Assembly (NCBI GenBank): GCA_016936455.1
Contig: JAFGXV010000016.1
Location: 1-64,000, forward strand
Direction: 5' to 3'
DNA from: Desulfuromonadaceae bacterium
GTDB taxonomy: Bacteria > Desulfobacterota > Desulfuromonadia > Desulfuromonadales > Desulfuromonadaceae
Length of the DNA: 64,000 nt
In this document: in pieces, positions 25,681 to 32,344 of the stretch
Layout: the number at the start of each line of letters is the position of its first letter
Numbering within the stretch: position 1 is the stretch's first letter
Program-made: the position numbers and the translations under genes
Notes under the pieces: model-generated
What the model was told of the DNA's origin: nothing
What the model saw: only the letters and a program-made list of their open reading frames with translations
Database searches by the model: none

Positions 25681-27579
25681 ATGCTGTATGAGCAATCCCG
25701 CCTGGCTGTGGGGCTGTTTCTGATGATGATTGCACTGGTGATCGGGCTGTCGATTCATCTGGTGCGCCGCGTTTCTTCTCCCTCGGGCTATTTCGCCGCT
25801 GGCGGCCAGGTTCACTGGGGCGTCAACGGTATTGCCTTTGTCGGAGACTACCTGTCCGCTGCTTCCTTTCTCGGTGTCAGCGGCATGATTGCTACCGTGG
25901 GGTACGACGGCTTTCTCTATTCTGTCGGTTTTCTTTCGGGTTGGATCGTCGCCCTGTTTCTGGTCGCGGAGCCGCTGCGTCGTCTTGGCCGTTTCACTTT
26001 TACCGATGCCCTGGATGCCCATTTCAACTCGCGCGGGCTGAGACTGGTGGCCGCCATCAGCACCCTGGTGGTGTCCATCTTTTATCTGATTCCGCAGATG
26101 GTCGGTGTCGGCGCCCTGGTTACGCCGTTGTTGGGGATTCCCAACTACATCGGGGTGATGCTGGTCGGGGTCGTGGTGACGGTGATTGTTGCAACCTCGG
26201 GGATGGCGTCAACCACCTATATCCAGTTTATTAAAGGGATTCTGTTGATGGTCGTGGCGACCGTCGTGGCCTGGAGTGTGCTCGAGCGAGGGCTGCAGAT
26301 GCCGCAGTCGCCGGTCGTGCTTGATGAGCTGGCTGCCGTCGAACAAAGCGATGGCCGCCTGCAGTTTGATCTGCCAGGTTGCCGGGTCGCAGAAGACTGG
26401 AGGGAGCGACCGGCTTTCGCCGCCGGATTCTTGCGGGTTTACCAGGGCGACGAGTCCGCACCCTGGCAGATTGTGTCGCGTGAAGACGGGCGCTATCGCC
26501 TGCGACAGACTCAGTTTCTTGAGCGGCATGAAGATGGTCGCTGGCTGTACAACGGCGCACCGGCGGACTCGCAGCGGCTGTTTCTGGTTGGAACTCCAGC
26601 CCGATTGACCTATGAGGGGCGTGATGTGCAGGCGACTGGTCCTCTGTCGCCGCTGAGTTTTCTGCGAACCGTTTATCACAGCGAACTGAACCTGTGGCCA
26701 CATAAAACCTATCTGGATGAACTGGGGCAGGTGCAGGTTTTTTACCAGAAGCCTGTTCCCGGTGCGGAACTGTTCCAGCCCGGCGGGTTGTTTGCCCTGC
26801 GGTCCGGCTCCTGGACCGAGCGGCTGGACTTTATATCGCTGATGCTGGCCCTGATCTGTGGAACGGCTGCGCTGCCGCATATTCTGATCCGCTACTACAC
26901 GGTGCCGAGTCAGGCGGCGGCGCGCAAGTCGACGATTGTTGCTATCGGCGGCATCGGTTTTTTCTATCTGATCAGCCTGATTCTCGGCTTCGGCGCGATG
27001 ACGGGCGGACATCTGAACGTGATGGACAGCAATATGGCGGTGCCACTGCTGGCGCGTTCCTTTGGCATGGCCCTGTTTGCCGTGGTGACCGCTGTCGCTT
27101 TCACGGCCGTGCTGGGAACCGTCAGCGGGCTGATTATCGCGGCCTCCGGCGCGGTGGCTCACGATATCATGGACCGTGTGCTCGGCCTGACCATGAATGC
27201 GACTGAAAAAGTCGTCTCCGGGCGACTGGCGGCAGTGCTGATCGGCTGTATCTCGATTTATCTCGGAATTGTTTTTGAAGGGATGAACGTGTCGTATCTG
27301 GCCGGCTGGGCGTTTGCACTGGCGGCATCCGCCAACCTTCCGGCCCTGCTGATGGCGCTGTTCTGGTCGCGAACCACCCGCCAGGGGGTCATTGCTTCGG
27401 TGCTTGTCGGCCTTGTTTCGGCTCTGGCTTTGATCATGTTGTCGCCGGAGATGTATTTGCGTTACGGTCTGCTGGCGTCAGAAGCGCCGTTTGCCCTCAA
27501 TAATCCCGCCCTGGTCGCCATTCCTCTTTCCTGGCTTACCCTGATCGCCGTCTCACTGCGAACCCGCCCGCCGGCCTGA
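25681..27579 (+). CDS. Sodium:solute (acetate-type) symporter with large extramembrane insertion
   Basis: A 632-residue SSS-family transporter. The conserved core is clear: SPSGYFAAGGQVHWGVNG, GDYLSAASFLGVSGMIA, GTAALPHILIRYYTVPSQAAARKS and the SGAVAHDI motif. ActP-type members move short monocarboxylates such as acetate with Na+. Between two membrane helices, about residues 205-375 form a hydrophilic insertion with repeated charged and aromatic stretches (EDGRYRLRQTQFLERHEDGRWLY) that E. coli ActP, at about 550 residues, lacks. The start has GAGGTG upstream. A strong terminator ends the unit. Confidence 0.9.
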   Translation: MLYEQSRLAVGLFLMMIALVIGLSIHLVRRVSSPSGYFAAGGQVHWGVNGIAFVGDYLSAASFLGVSGMIATVGYDGFLYSVGFLSGWIVALFLVAEPLRRLGRFTFTDALDAHFNSRGLRLVAAISTLVVSIFYLIPQMVGVGALVTPLLGIPNYIGVMLVGVVVTVIVATSGMASTTYIQFIKGILLMVVATVVAWSVLERGLQMPQSPVVLDELAAVEQSDGRLQFDLPGCRVAEDWRERPAFAAGFLRVYQGDESAPWQIVSREDGRYRLRQTQFLERHEDGRWLYNGAPADSQRLFLVGTPARLTYEGRDVQATGPLSPLSFLRTVYHSELNLWPHKTYLDELGQVQVFYQKPVPGAELFQPGGLFALRSGSWTERLDFISLMLALICGTAALPHILIRYYTVPSQAAARKSTIVAIGGIGFFYLISLILGFGAMTGGHLNVMDSNMAVPLLARSFGMALFAVVTAVAFTAVLGTVSGLIIAASGAVAHDIMDRVLGLTMNATEKVVSGRLAAVLIGCISIYLGIVFEGMNVSYLAGWAFALAASANLPALLMALFWSRTTRQGVIASVLVGLVSALALIMLSPEMYLRYGLLASEAPFALNNPALVAIPLSWLTLIAVSLRTRPPA

Positions 27580-27606
27580 TCTGCTTTCTCAGTGCTTTTG
27601 TTCAGA

Positions 27607-27639
27607 GGCCTGCCCAGTTCATTGGGCAGGCCTTTTTTT
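27607..27639 (+). terminator. Rho-independent terminator after the first symporter
   Basis: A perfect ten-pair stem GGCCTGCCCA/TGGGCAGGCC with loop GTTCAT precedes T7. Confidence 0.93.
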
Positions 27640-27820
27640 AAACGTTCGACGTGGAACAGTTTTATTTTTCTGCAGCGATCAATTAGACTTCTTGAAAAGA
27701 GCTCAAGCTGTTTTATTTTCACCAGTCGCTCTGGCTGTGGTCATGAGGCGAACCATCTTATGTGGTGGAAATATCCTGTTTTAATTTTTTTTATTTTCAT
27801 TCTATGGATATTGAATGTCT

Positions 27821-27854
27821 AATATGCTGATTAAAAAGCATATTTTTCATTTTT
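27821..27854 (+). terminator. AT-rich hairpin with T-rich tail
   Basis: An eight-pair stem AATATGCT/AGCATATT with an eight-base loop is followed by TTTCATTTTT. It could be a weak terminator or the 3' end of a small RNA. Confidence 0.45.
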
Positions 27855-27867
27855 ATCCGAGGTGTTT

Positions 27868-27894
27868 CACCGGTGGTAGCGGTGCTTGTTTTTT
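27868..27894 (+). terminator. Short hairpin with T tract
   Basis: CACCG and CGGTG pair around GTGGTAG and are followed by CTTGTTTTTT. The upstream GGTG (27861-27864) can compete for the same CACC, so two alternative folds exist. A terminator or attenuator is possible, but the stem is short. Confidence 0.4.
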
Positions 27895-27936
27895 CCGATC
27901 TCTATTTTTTTTGCAGATTATATAACAACATTTTAC

Positions 27937-27967
27937 TTGACAGCGAAATCCGTGCATGGCATAAAAT
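27937..27967 (+). promoter_or_regulatory. Sigma70-type promoter of the second symporter locus
   Basis: A perfect -35 TTGACA (27937-27942) is followed after 19 bases by TAAAAT (27962-27967). The spacer is longer than ideal. It lies about 50 bases before the small ORF at 28016 and is the best promoter candidate for the locus. Confidence 0.5.
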
Positions 27968-28015
27968 TTATCAAGATCAGAACAGTGTTTAATTTTTTAA
28001 AACGGGAGGGCAGCA

Positions 28016-28162
28016 ATGGACGATTCGCTTTACTACATCCTCGGCGGCATTATCACGGGGGGAGCGCTGATCTGTTTTGTGTTTGCCTTCTACTCCGATC
28101 ACCGGGAGCAGCGGGGGCGCAAACGACGCTCTCTGTATTCGCTGCTGAATCCTGAACGATAA
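28016..28162 (+). CDS. 48-residue single-pass membrane protein
   Basis: A short ORF starts at ATG 28016 with Shine-Dalgarno GGGAGGG at ideal spacing and stops at TAA 28160-28162. The product has one membrane helix (about residues 7-26, LYYILGGIITGGALICFVFA) and a strongly basic tail (REQRGRKRRS), so the tail should face the cytoplasm. It is the first gene after the candidate promoter and precedes the symporter small subunit by 150 bases. I know no named family for it; by position it may be an accessory peptide of the symporter. Confidence 0.7.
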   Translation: MDDSLYYILGGIITGGALICFVFAFYSDHREQRGRKRRSLYSLLNPER

Positions 28163-28313
28163 CCTGAAGCAGCATGAATCAACCGGAACAACGAAGCCAG
28201 AAAGGAGGCGCATCACACACATCTGAAAGGTACCACGCATTACAACGGTAAGACGTTTTCAAGTAAGCTGATGGGGTGGTTCCCGGCAAGCTTTTCACCA
28301 AGGAGGTATGGGT

Positions 28314-28661
28314 ATGGAAAAAGATATTAACATTAATTTTTTTAAGCCAGTTGGCGACTTCATGACCAAAGACGTGTCGATGAAGAAGCTTATTCTGGTG
28401 ATCTGGTTTGTGGCCGTTTATGGCTTTCTCTTTCTGCTGAAACTGGTTGCTGACCCGAATGCGACGGCACAGGTTAAATTGAGCACGGGCGAAGTGGTCA
28501 CCCAGGTGGTTGGTAAGAGCTTCCTGACGGAAACTCAGTTCCTCGGCTTCCCCTTCCATTACTGGTACTCGGCGCAGTTCTGCATCGCACTGTTTATCTT
28601 CCTGTGCTGGTGGTACTGCAAGTTCATCGACAAGCTTGAGTCCGAGCACTCCAAGAAATAA
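28314..28661 (+). CDS. DUF4212-like small subunit of a sodium/solute symporter
   Basis: A 115-residue protein with two membrane helices (about 24-46 and 80-104), the second in the FPFHYWYSAQFCIALFIF context that matches the DUF4212 (symporter small subunit) family. The loop between them is about 30 residues, longer than usual. ATG 28314 is chosen because AAGGAGGT (28300-28307) is correctly spaced for it; the ATG at 28308 is too close. It lies 21 bases before the large subunit. Codon use is biased toward GGT, GTT, ATC and AAG, as in highly expressed genes. Confidence 0.85.
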   Translation: MEKDININFFKPVGDFMTKDVSMKKLILVIWFVAVYGFLFLLKLVADPNATAQVKLSTGEVVTQVVGKSFLTETQFLGFPFHYWYSAQFCIALFIFLCWWYCKFIDKLESEHSKK

Positions 28662-28682
28662 TTGAGAAGGGAGACTAACGAT

Positions 28683-30296
28683 ATGAAAAAATTGATGCAA
28701 TGGGGCTTGTCTCTCTTCTTTGTGCTGATGGCAAGCAATGTCTTCGCTGCAGGTGTTCAGGACCTGAACCCTGAGGGTAAATTCAAAGTCATTCCTGCGA
28801 TCATGATGATCGCTCTGCTGATCCTGTTCGTCATGGTCGGCGTGTTCGCCAAGGCGCAGAACACCGAGGATTACTGGGCAGCCGGCCGCGGCGTAGGTCA
28901 GATCGGTGGTGGTATGGCGATCGCCTCCAACTGGATGTCCGCTGCCTCCTACTTGGGTATGGCCGGCCTGATCTACCTCAAGGGCTACTTCGCCATCTCC
29001 TACGTTCTTGGCTGGACCGGTGGTTACGTTCTGCTGCTGGTGCTGATGGCCGGGCAGGTACGCCGCTATGGTAAGTACACGGCGCCCGACTTTATCGGTG
29101 ACCGCTATTACTCCACCACCGCGCGTCTGATGTCCGCTCTGATCGTTATCCTGATTTCCTTCGTGTACTCCGTTGGTCAGTACAAAGGTATCGGCATGAT
29201 GTTCAACTGGATCTTCGGTATCAACTATCAGACCTCCGTTATCGTCGGTACCGGTGTTGTTCTGGCCTACGTTCTCATCTCCGGTATGCTCGGCGCCACC
29301 AAGAACATGCAGGTTCAGTACGTGGTTATCGTTATCACCTTCTTCCTGCCGCTGTTCTTCATTGCCAACAAGCTGGGCTACTTCTCTGCTGTTCCCCAGA
29401 TCGGCTACGGCGCAGCCCTGTGGGATATCGGTCATGGCGGTAATGGGATCGCTGAAGCTGCTGCCGATGCCAGCTACTACCTGCCGTTTGCCAAGTACAC
29501 CGCTTATCACTGGTTCGCACTGTGCATCACCCTGATGCTCGGTACTGCAGGTCTGCCCCACGTTATCGGTCGTTTCTACGTCGTTCCCCGCGTCAGTGAT
29601 GCTCGCTGGCAGGTAGTATGGGGTCTGTTCTGTATTGCCCTGGTTTACTGGACAGCTCCTTGCTATGCCGCTTTCGCCAAGTTCTCCAACCTGTTGGGTA
29701 CTGGCGGTGTCAACATCGCTCCGGACGCCATCGTTGTTAACGCGGCCGAGCTCGCAGGTCTGCCTGAGTGGTTCGCCGGCTTCCTTGCTGCCGGCGGTGT
29801 TTCCGCAGCGTTCTCCACCGTTGGTGGTCTGTTGATGGCTGGTGCTTCCGCATTCGCCCACGACATCTACTTCCGCGTGATGAATCCGAATACCACGGAA
29901 GAGAAGAAGATGGTTATCGCCCGTGTAGGTACCATCGTACTCGGTGTCTCCATCATCATCGCCGCTCTGAATCCGCCGGCGCTGATCGCCCAGATCACGG
30001 CTGTCGCCTTCTCCTTGGGCGCGAACACCTTCTTCCCGCTGTTCCTGCTCGGTCTGTGGTGGAGCCGCACCACCAAGGAAGCGGCTATCGCCGGTATGGT
30101 TGTCGGTCTGGCCGTTACCTTCGGTTCGATGCTGATTCCCAAGACCTCGCTGCTCGCCTACTACGTACCGTTTACTTCCAGTGCGGTGCTGGGTGTTCCG
30201 GCGGTTCTGATCACCATGATCGTGGTTTCGCTCATGACGCCTGAGCCGGCTCAGGAGATCAAGGAACTGCTCTACAAAGTACATAACGACGAATAA
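28683..30296 (+). CDS. Sodium:solute symporter large subunit, highly expressed type
   Basis: A 537-residue SSS-family transporter, probably for acetate or another short carboxylate, paired with the DUF4212-like subunit. Conserved segments: DYWAAGRGVGQIGGGMAIAS, NWMSAASYLGMAG, TAGLPHVIGRFYVVP, AGASAFAHDI and FSLGANTFFPLFLLGLWWSR. It begins with a cleavable-looking signal (MKKLMQWGLSLFFVLMASNVFAA), unusual for the family but consistent with a periplasmic N terminus. An upstream TTG at 28662 is rejected because AGGGAG fits ATG 28683. Codon use is strongly biased to translationally favoured codons, unlike the first symporter gene. A strong terminator follows. Confidence 0.9.
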   Translation: MKKLMQWGLSLFFVLMASNVFAAGVQDLNPEGKFKVIPAIMMIALLILFVMVGVFAKAQNTEDYWAAGRGVGQIGGGMAIASNWMSAASYLGMAGLIYLKGYFAISYVLGWTGGYVLLLVLMAGQVRRYGKYTAPDFIGDRYYSTTARLMSALIVILISFVYSVGQYKGIGMMFNWIFGINYQTSVIVGTGVVLAYVLISGMLGATKNMQVQYVVIVITFFLPLFFIANKLGYFSAVPQIGYGAALWDIGHGGNGIAEAAADASYYLPFAKYTAYHWFALCITLMLGTAGLPHVIGRFYVVPRVSDARWQVVWGLFCIALVYWTAPCYAAFAKFSNLLGTGGVNIAPDAIVVNAAELAGLPEWFAGFLAAGGVSAAFSTVGGLLMAGASAFAHDIYFRVMNPNTTEEKKMVIARVGTIVLGVSIIIAALNPPALIAQITAVAFSLGANTFFPLFLLGLWWSRTTKEAAIAGMVVGLAVTFGSMLIPKTSLLAYYVPFTSSAVLGVPAVLITMIVVSLMTPEPAQEIKELLYKVHNDE

Positions 30297-30321
30297 TGTA
30301 AACAGAATTATTCGTCCCTTT

Positions 30322-30361
30322 GCCCCCCATCGCTCCCTCGCGGTGGGGGGCCTTTTTGTTT
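30322..30361 (+). terminator. Strong terminator of the second symporter locus
   Basis: GCCCCCCATCGC (30322-30333) pairs with GCGGTGGGGGGC (30340-30351), with one internal mismatch, and is followed by CTTTTTGTTTT. Confidence 0.92.
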
Positions 30362-30752
30362 TACGGGACGCCGGGTGATTGTCATAATTGTCGAGGTGTT
30401 GAATGGGGCGGGGACACCATCTGTTTTGGCGTCGATGGCCAAGGGTGCAGCGCTTCAGATTTTTGGTCGGTGCAGGGCCGTGAGTCTGCTTTGGATGTTT
30501 GTTGCGAGTGCTGTACCGGTGTGAGGCCACTGGTTCACGCGAGGTGATGGAAGGGGTAGCATGGAGTCGTGCCGCCCCATGCGGTATGCCGCGGATGGCG
30601 TGTTGCTGTGATGTCTGTCACGACGGAGCAGGAGCCGTTGTGGTCCAGTCGGGGGGTGTGGTTGCGGTGAAAGGGCGTCGCAATCAGGTATAGAATTCCT
30701 GCTGTCCTGTCACAGGTGGGGTGTTCGAATCGTGCGCTGACGAGCGGGCGGG
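30362..30752. other. Intergenic region without a recognisable gene
   Basis: About 390 GC-rich bases lie between the symporter terminator and the TPR-gene terminator. I see no convincing ORF with a ribosome site, no RNA fold I recognise and no repeat. A short stretch around 30722 resembles a tRNA T-loop but does not fold as a tRNA. Confidence 0.5.
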
Positions 30753-30792
30753 AAAAAGAAAAGGGCGGTGCTGAACGAATCAGCACCGCCCT
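30753..30792 (-). terminator. Terminator of the TPR-protein gene
   Basis: A thirteen-pair perfect stem AGGGCGGTGCTGA/TCAGCACCGCCCT (30762-30792) is followed on the minus strand by TTTCTTTTT-like sequence. The plus side also shows GGTTTTATTT, so it may work in both directions. Confidence 0.9.
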
Positions 30793-30817
30793 GGTTTTAT
30801 TTGGGGAGCGGAAGTTG

Positions 30818-31471
30818 TCAGTGTTTTTCCTGCTCGGCCTTGCCGGCGTCGATATAGGGCTGGGGGTTGATGTCGAGCATTTTCAATGAACGATCAGCAT
30901 TGCCGTTTTCAGGGTTGCGCAGCAGGGATAGACGGAAGGCTTCCAGCGCCTTGTCCATTTCATCGCTGTATTTGAGGGCGATGCCGTAGTTGGCGTAGCT
31001 CTCGGAAATCGCTTTGGAATAGCGCTCATAATCCTTGGGGTTGTGGCTGTACCAGCGCTGGTAAAAGTCGATCGCCGCTTCGAGGGACTGGCGCGCCTTG
31101 GCCAGTTCCTCTTTGTCGATGCTAGCCATGTTAATATGGCTGCGCTCTGTATTCATGTCTTTCCCGTACAGCGCCCAGCTCAAATGGATGACGCCGAGGT
31201 CGTTCATGACAAAGCCGTAGTTGATATAGACATCCTCACCTTTATTGGCACCGACATTGGGGTGTTCCATTTCGCCACGGGCCAGCTCGTAGTATTTGAG
31301 GGCTTCGTCGTATTTTTTTTCTTTCAGCAGATTCTGGGCGCTGACGGCAGTCAGGTGGGCATTCTTGTATTTCGGGTCGACATCCTGATGCTCGGCGCCG
31401 TAGTCGCAGTTGCGTAACTGTAGGATGAGGGAAATGATAACAATCAGAACAAAAATCGGTTTAAAATTCAT
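30818..31471 (-). CDS. Signal-anchored TPR protein
   Basis: A 217-residue protein with an N-terminal hydrophobic segment (about 5-18) followed by a polar, tetratricopeptide-like helical domain facing the periplasm. Repeats can be seen at NLLKEKKYDEALKYYELA (about 49-66), the central SLEAAIDFYQRWYSHNPKDY and YGIALKYSDEMDKALEAFRL. The only cysteine near the signal (C23) is not in a good lipobox. It is monocistronic with a strong terminator. Function unknown; TPR domains usually mediate protein contacts. Confidence 0.8.
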   Translation of the reverse strand: MNFKPIFVLIVIISLILQLRNCDYGAEHQDVDPKYKNAHLTAVSAQNLLKEKKYDEALKYYELARGEMEHPNVGANKGEDVYINYGFVMNDLGVIHLSWALYGKDMNTERSHINMASIDKEELAKARQSLEAAIDFYQRWYSHNPKDYERYSKAISESYANYGIALKYSDEMDKALEAFRLSLLRNPENGNADRSLKMLDINPQPYIDAGKAEQEKH

Positions 31472-31579
31472 GTAAGGGTCTCCTGTAGTCGATGAAACGC
31501 AAAGTATAGACGTTCACCCGATGAATCTCCAGCCTTAAATTTTGTCTGATGACGCTGGTTTTCATCCGCTATTTTCGAC

Positions 31580-31585
31580 TATACT
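31580..31585 (+). promoter_or_regulatory. Possible -10 (TATACT) of the exonuclease operon
   Basis: TATACT lies 55 bases before the exonuclease start; no consensus -35 is present at 17 bases. It is the only -10-like element in the gap on this strand. Confidence 0.35.
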
Positions 31586-31639
31586 TGGAAAAAGCAATTG
31601 TAGAACGGTGTCTGATTTTCTGCCGTCTGGAGAGTGGGT

Positions 31640-32344
31640 ATGTGGAAGGCTCTGCTGAAAACCGTCACGCCACGCAAGAAAGAGGGTTCGTTGGATCCTC
31701 TGGCGGCGTATGTGTGTGAGGCGTCCGCACGGATCAGCTCTCATGCCGTGCTGAAGAAGACCCTGCACGAGGCCACCTTCTGCATTATGGATCTGGAAAC
31801 CACTGGGCTGAATGTCGCCGAAGACGTGATTATCAATGCGGCGGCGGTCAAGGTGAAGCGGGGCAAAATCACCAAGATCTACGACAGCTTTATCAAGCCT
31901 CCGTTTCCGATCCCGCCGGAGTCTATCCAGTTCCATGGCATCACCGATGACATGTTGGTCGACAAGCCCTCCATCGGGGAAGTGCTGCCCGAGTTGCTGG
32001 CCTTTATCGGCGACAGCATCATTGTCGGTCACCATATCAATTTTGACCTGCGCATGCTCAGCCGTCATCTGAAAACCTACTATGACTGCAGTCTCGATGG
32101 GGCGCCCTGGCTCGATACCATGCTGTTGCACAAGCTGGTGATGGAGAACAATACCAGCACCCAGCTCGATGACCTGCTGCAGACCTATTGTATCGACTGT
32201 GAGCAGCGCCATCGCGCCCTGGGGGATGCGATTGCTACGACCAAGGTCTTTCTGAAAATCCTTCAGGATCTGACCAGCACATTTCAAACCTTGAATGATC
32301 TTTACAGCGCTCAGCAGGATCTGTCGCGCAAGGATAATTTGTAA
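31640..32344 (+). CDS. DnaQ-like 3'-5' exonuclease (DEDDh)
   Basis: A 234-residue protein with an RNase T/DnaQ exonuclease domain at about 46-205. Catalytic residues are visible: D51 and E53 in MDLETTG, D136 in GHHINFDLRML, H191 and D196 in HRALGDAIAT. It is not the replicative epsilon subunit by context. In many proteobacteria such an exonuclease sits with a sodium/solute symporter, an acetyl-CoA synthetase and a cNMP/CBS/DUF294 protein, all of which have relatives in this window. ATG 31640 has GGAG upstream; the GTG at 31634 is too close to it. The stop overlaps the next start (TAATG). Confidence 0.9.
   Translation: MWKALLKTVTPRKKEGSLDPLAAYVCEASARISSHAVLKKTLHEATFCIMDLETTGLNVAEDVIINAAAVKVKRGKITKIYDSFIKPPFPIPPESIQFHGITDDMLVDKPSIGEVLPELLAFIGDSIIVGHHINFDLRMLSRHLKTYYDCSLDGAPWLDTMLLHKLVMENNTSTQLDDLLQTYCIDCEQRHRALGDAIATTKVFLKILQDLTSTFQTLNDLYSAQQDLSRKDNL

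Larger units (their letters stand above)
27640..28015 (+). other. AT-rich intergenic leader with stacked hairpins
   Basis: These 376 bases without a recognisable gene are much richer in A and T than the flanks. They hold an AATATGCT/AGCATATT hairpin (27821-27844) followed by TTTCATTTTT, a CACCG/CGGTG hairpin (27868-27884) followed by CTTGTTTTTT, and a promoter-like TTGACA at 27937. A CTTGA/TCAAG pair (27691-27707) precedes another T-rich run. The layout could hold a small RNA or an attenuator, or simply stacked terminators before the next promoter. Confidence 0.5.

Noticed and set aside
27861-27894. Resemblance of GGTAGCGG to the 3' part of a GEMM (c-di-GMP) riboswitch
   Set aside because: The conserved GEMM 5' half and tetraloop-receptor elements are missing; the stretch is better read as a short hairpin with a T tract.
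28179-30530. A 783-codon open frame antisense to the second symporter locus
   Set aside because: Composition is extreme (His, Gln, Asp, Gly rich), it has no ribosome site or family, and it mirrors the biased codons of the real plus-strand genes.
30700-30745. tRNA-like T-loop sequence (GTTCGAATC)
   Set aside because: The flanking bases do not form the T stem, and no acceptor, D or anticodon arm can be folded around it.
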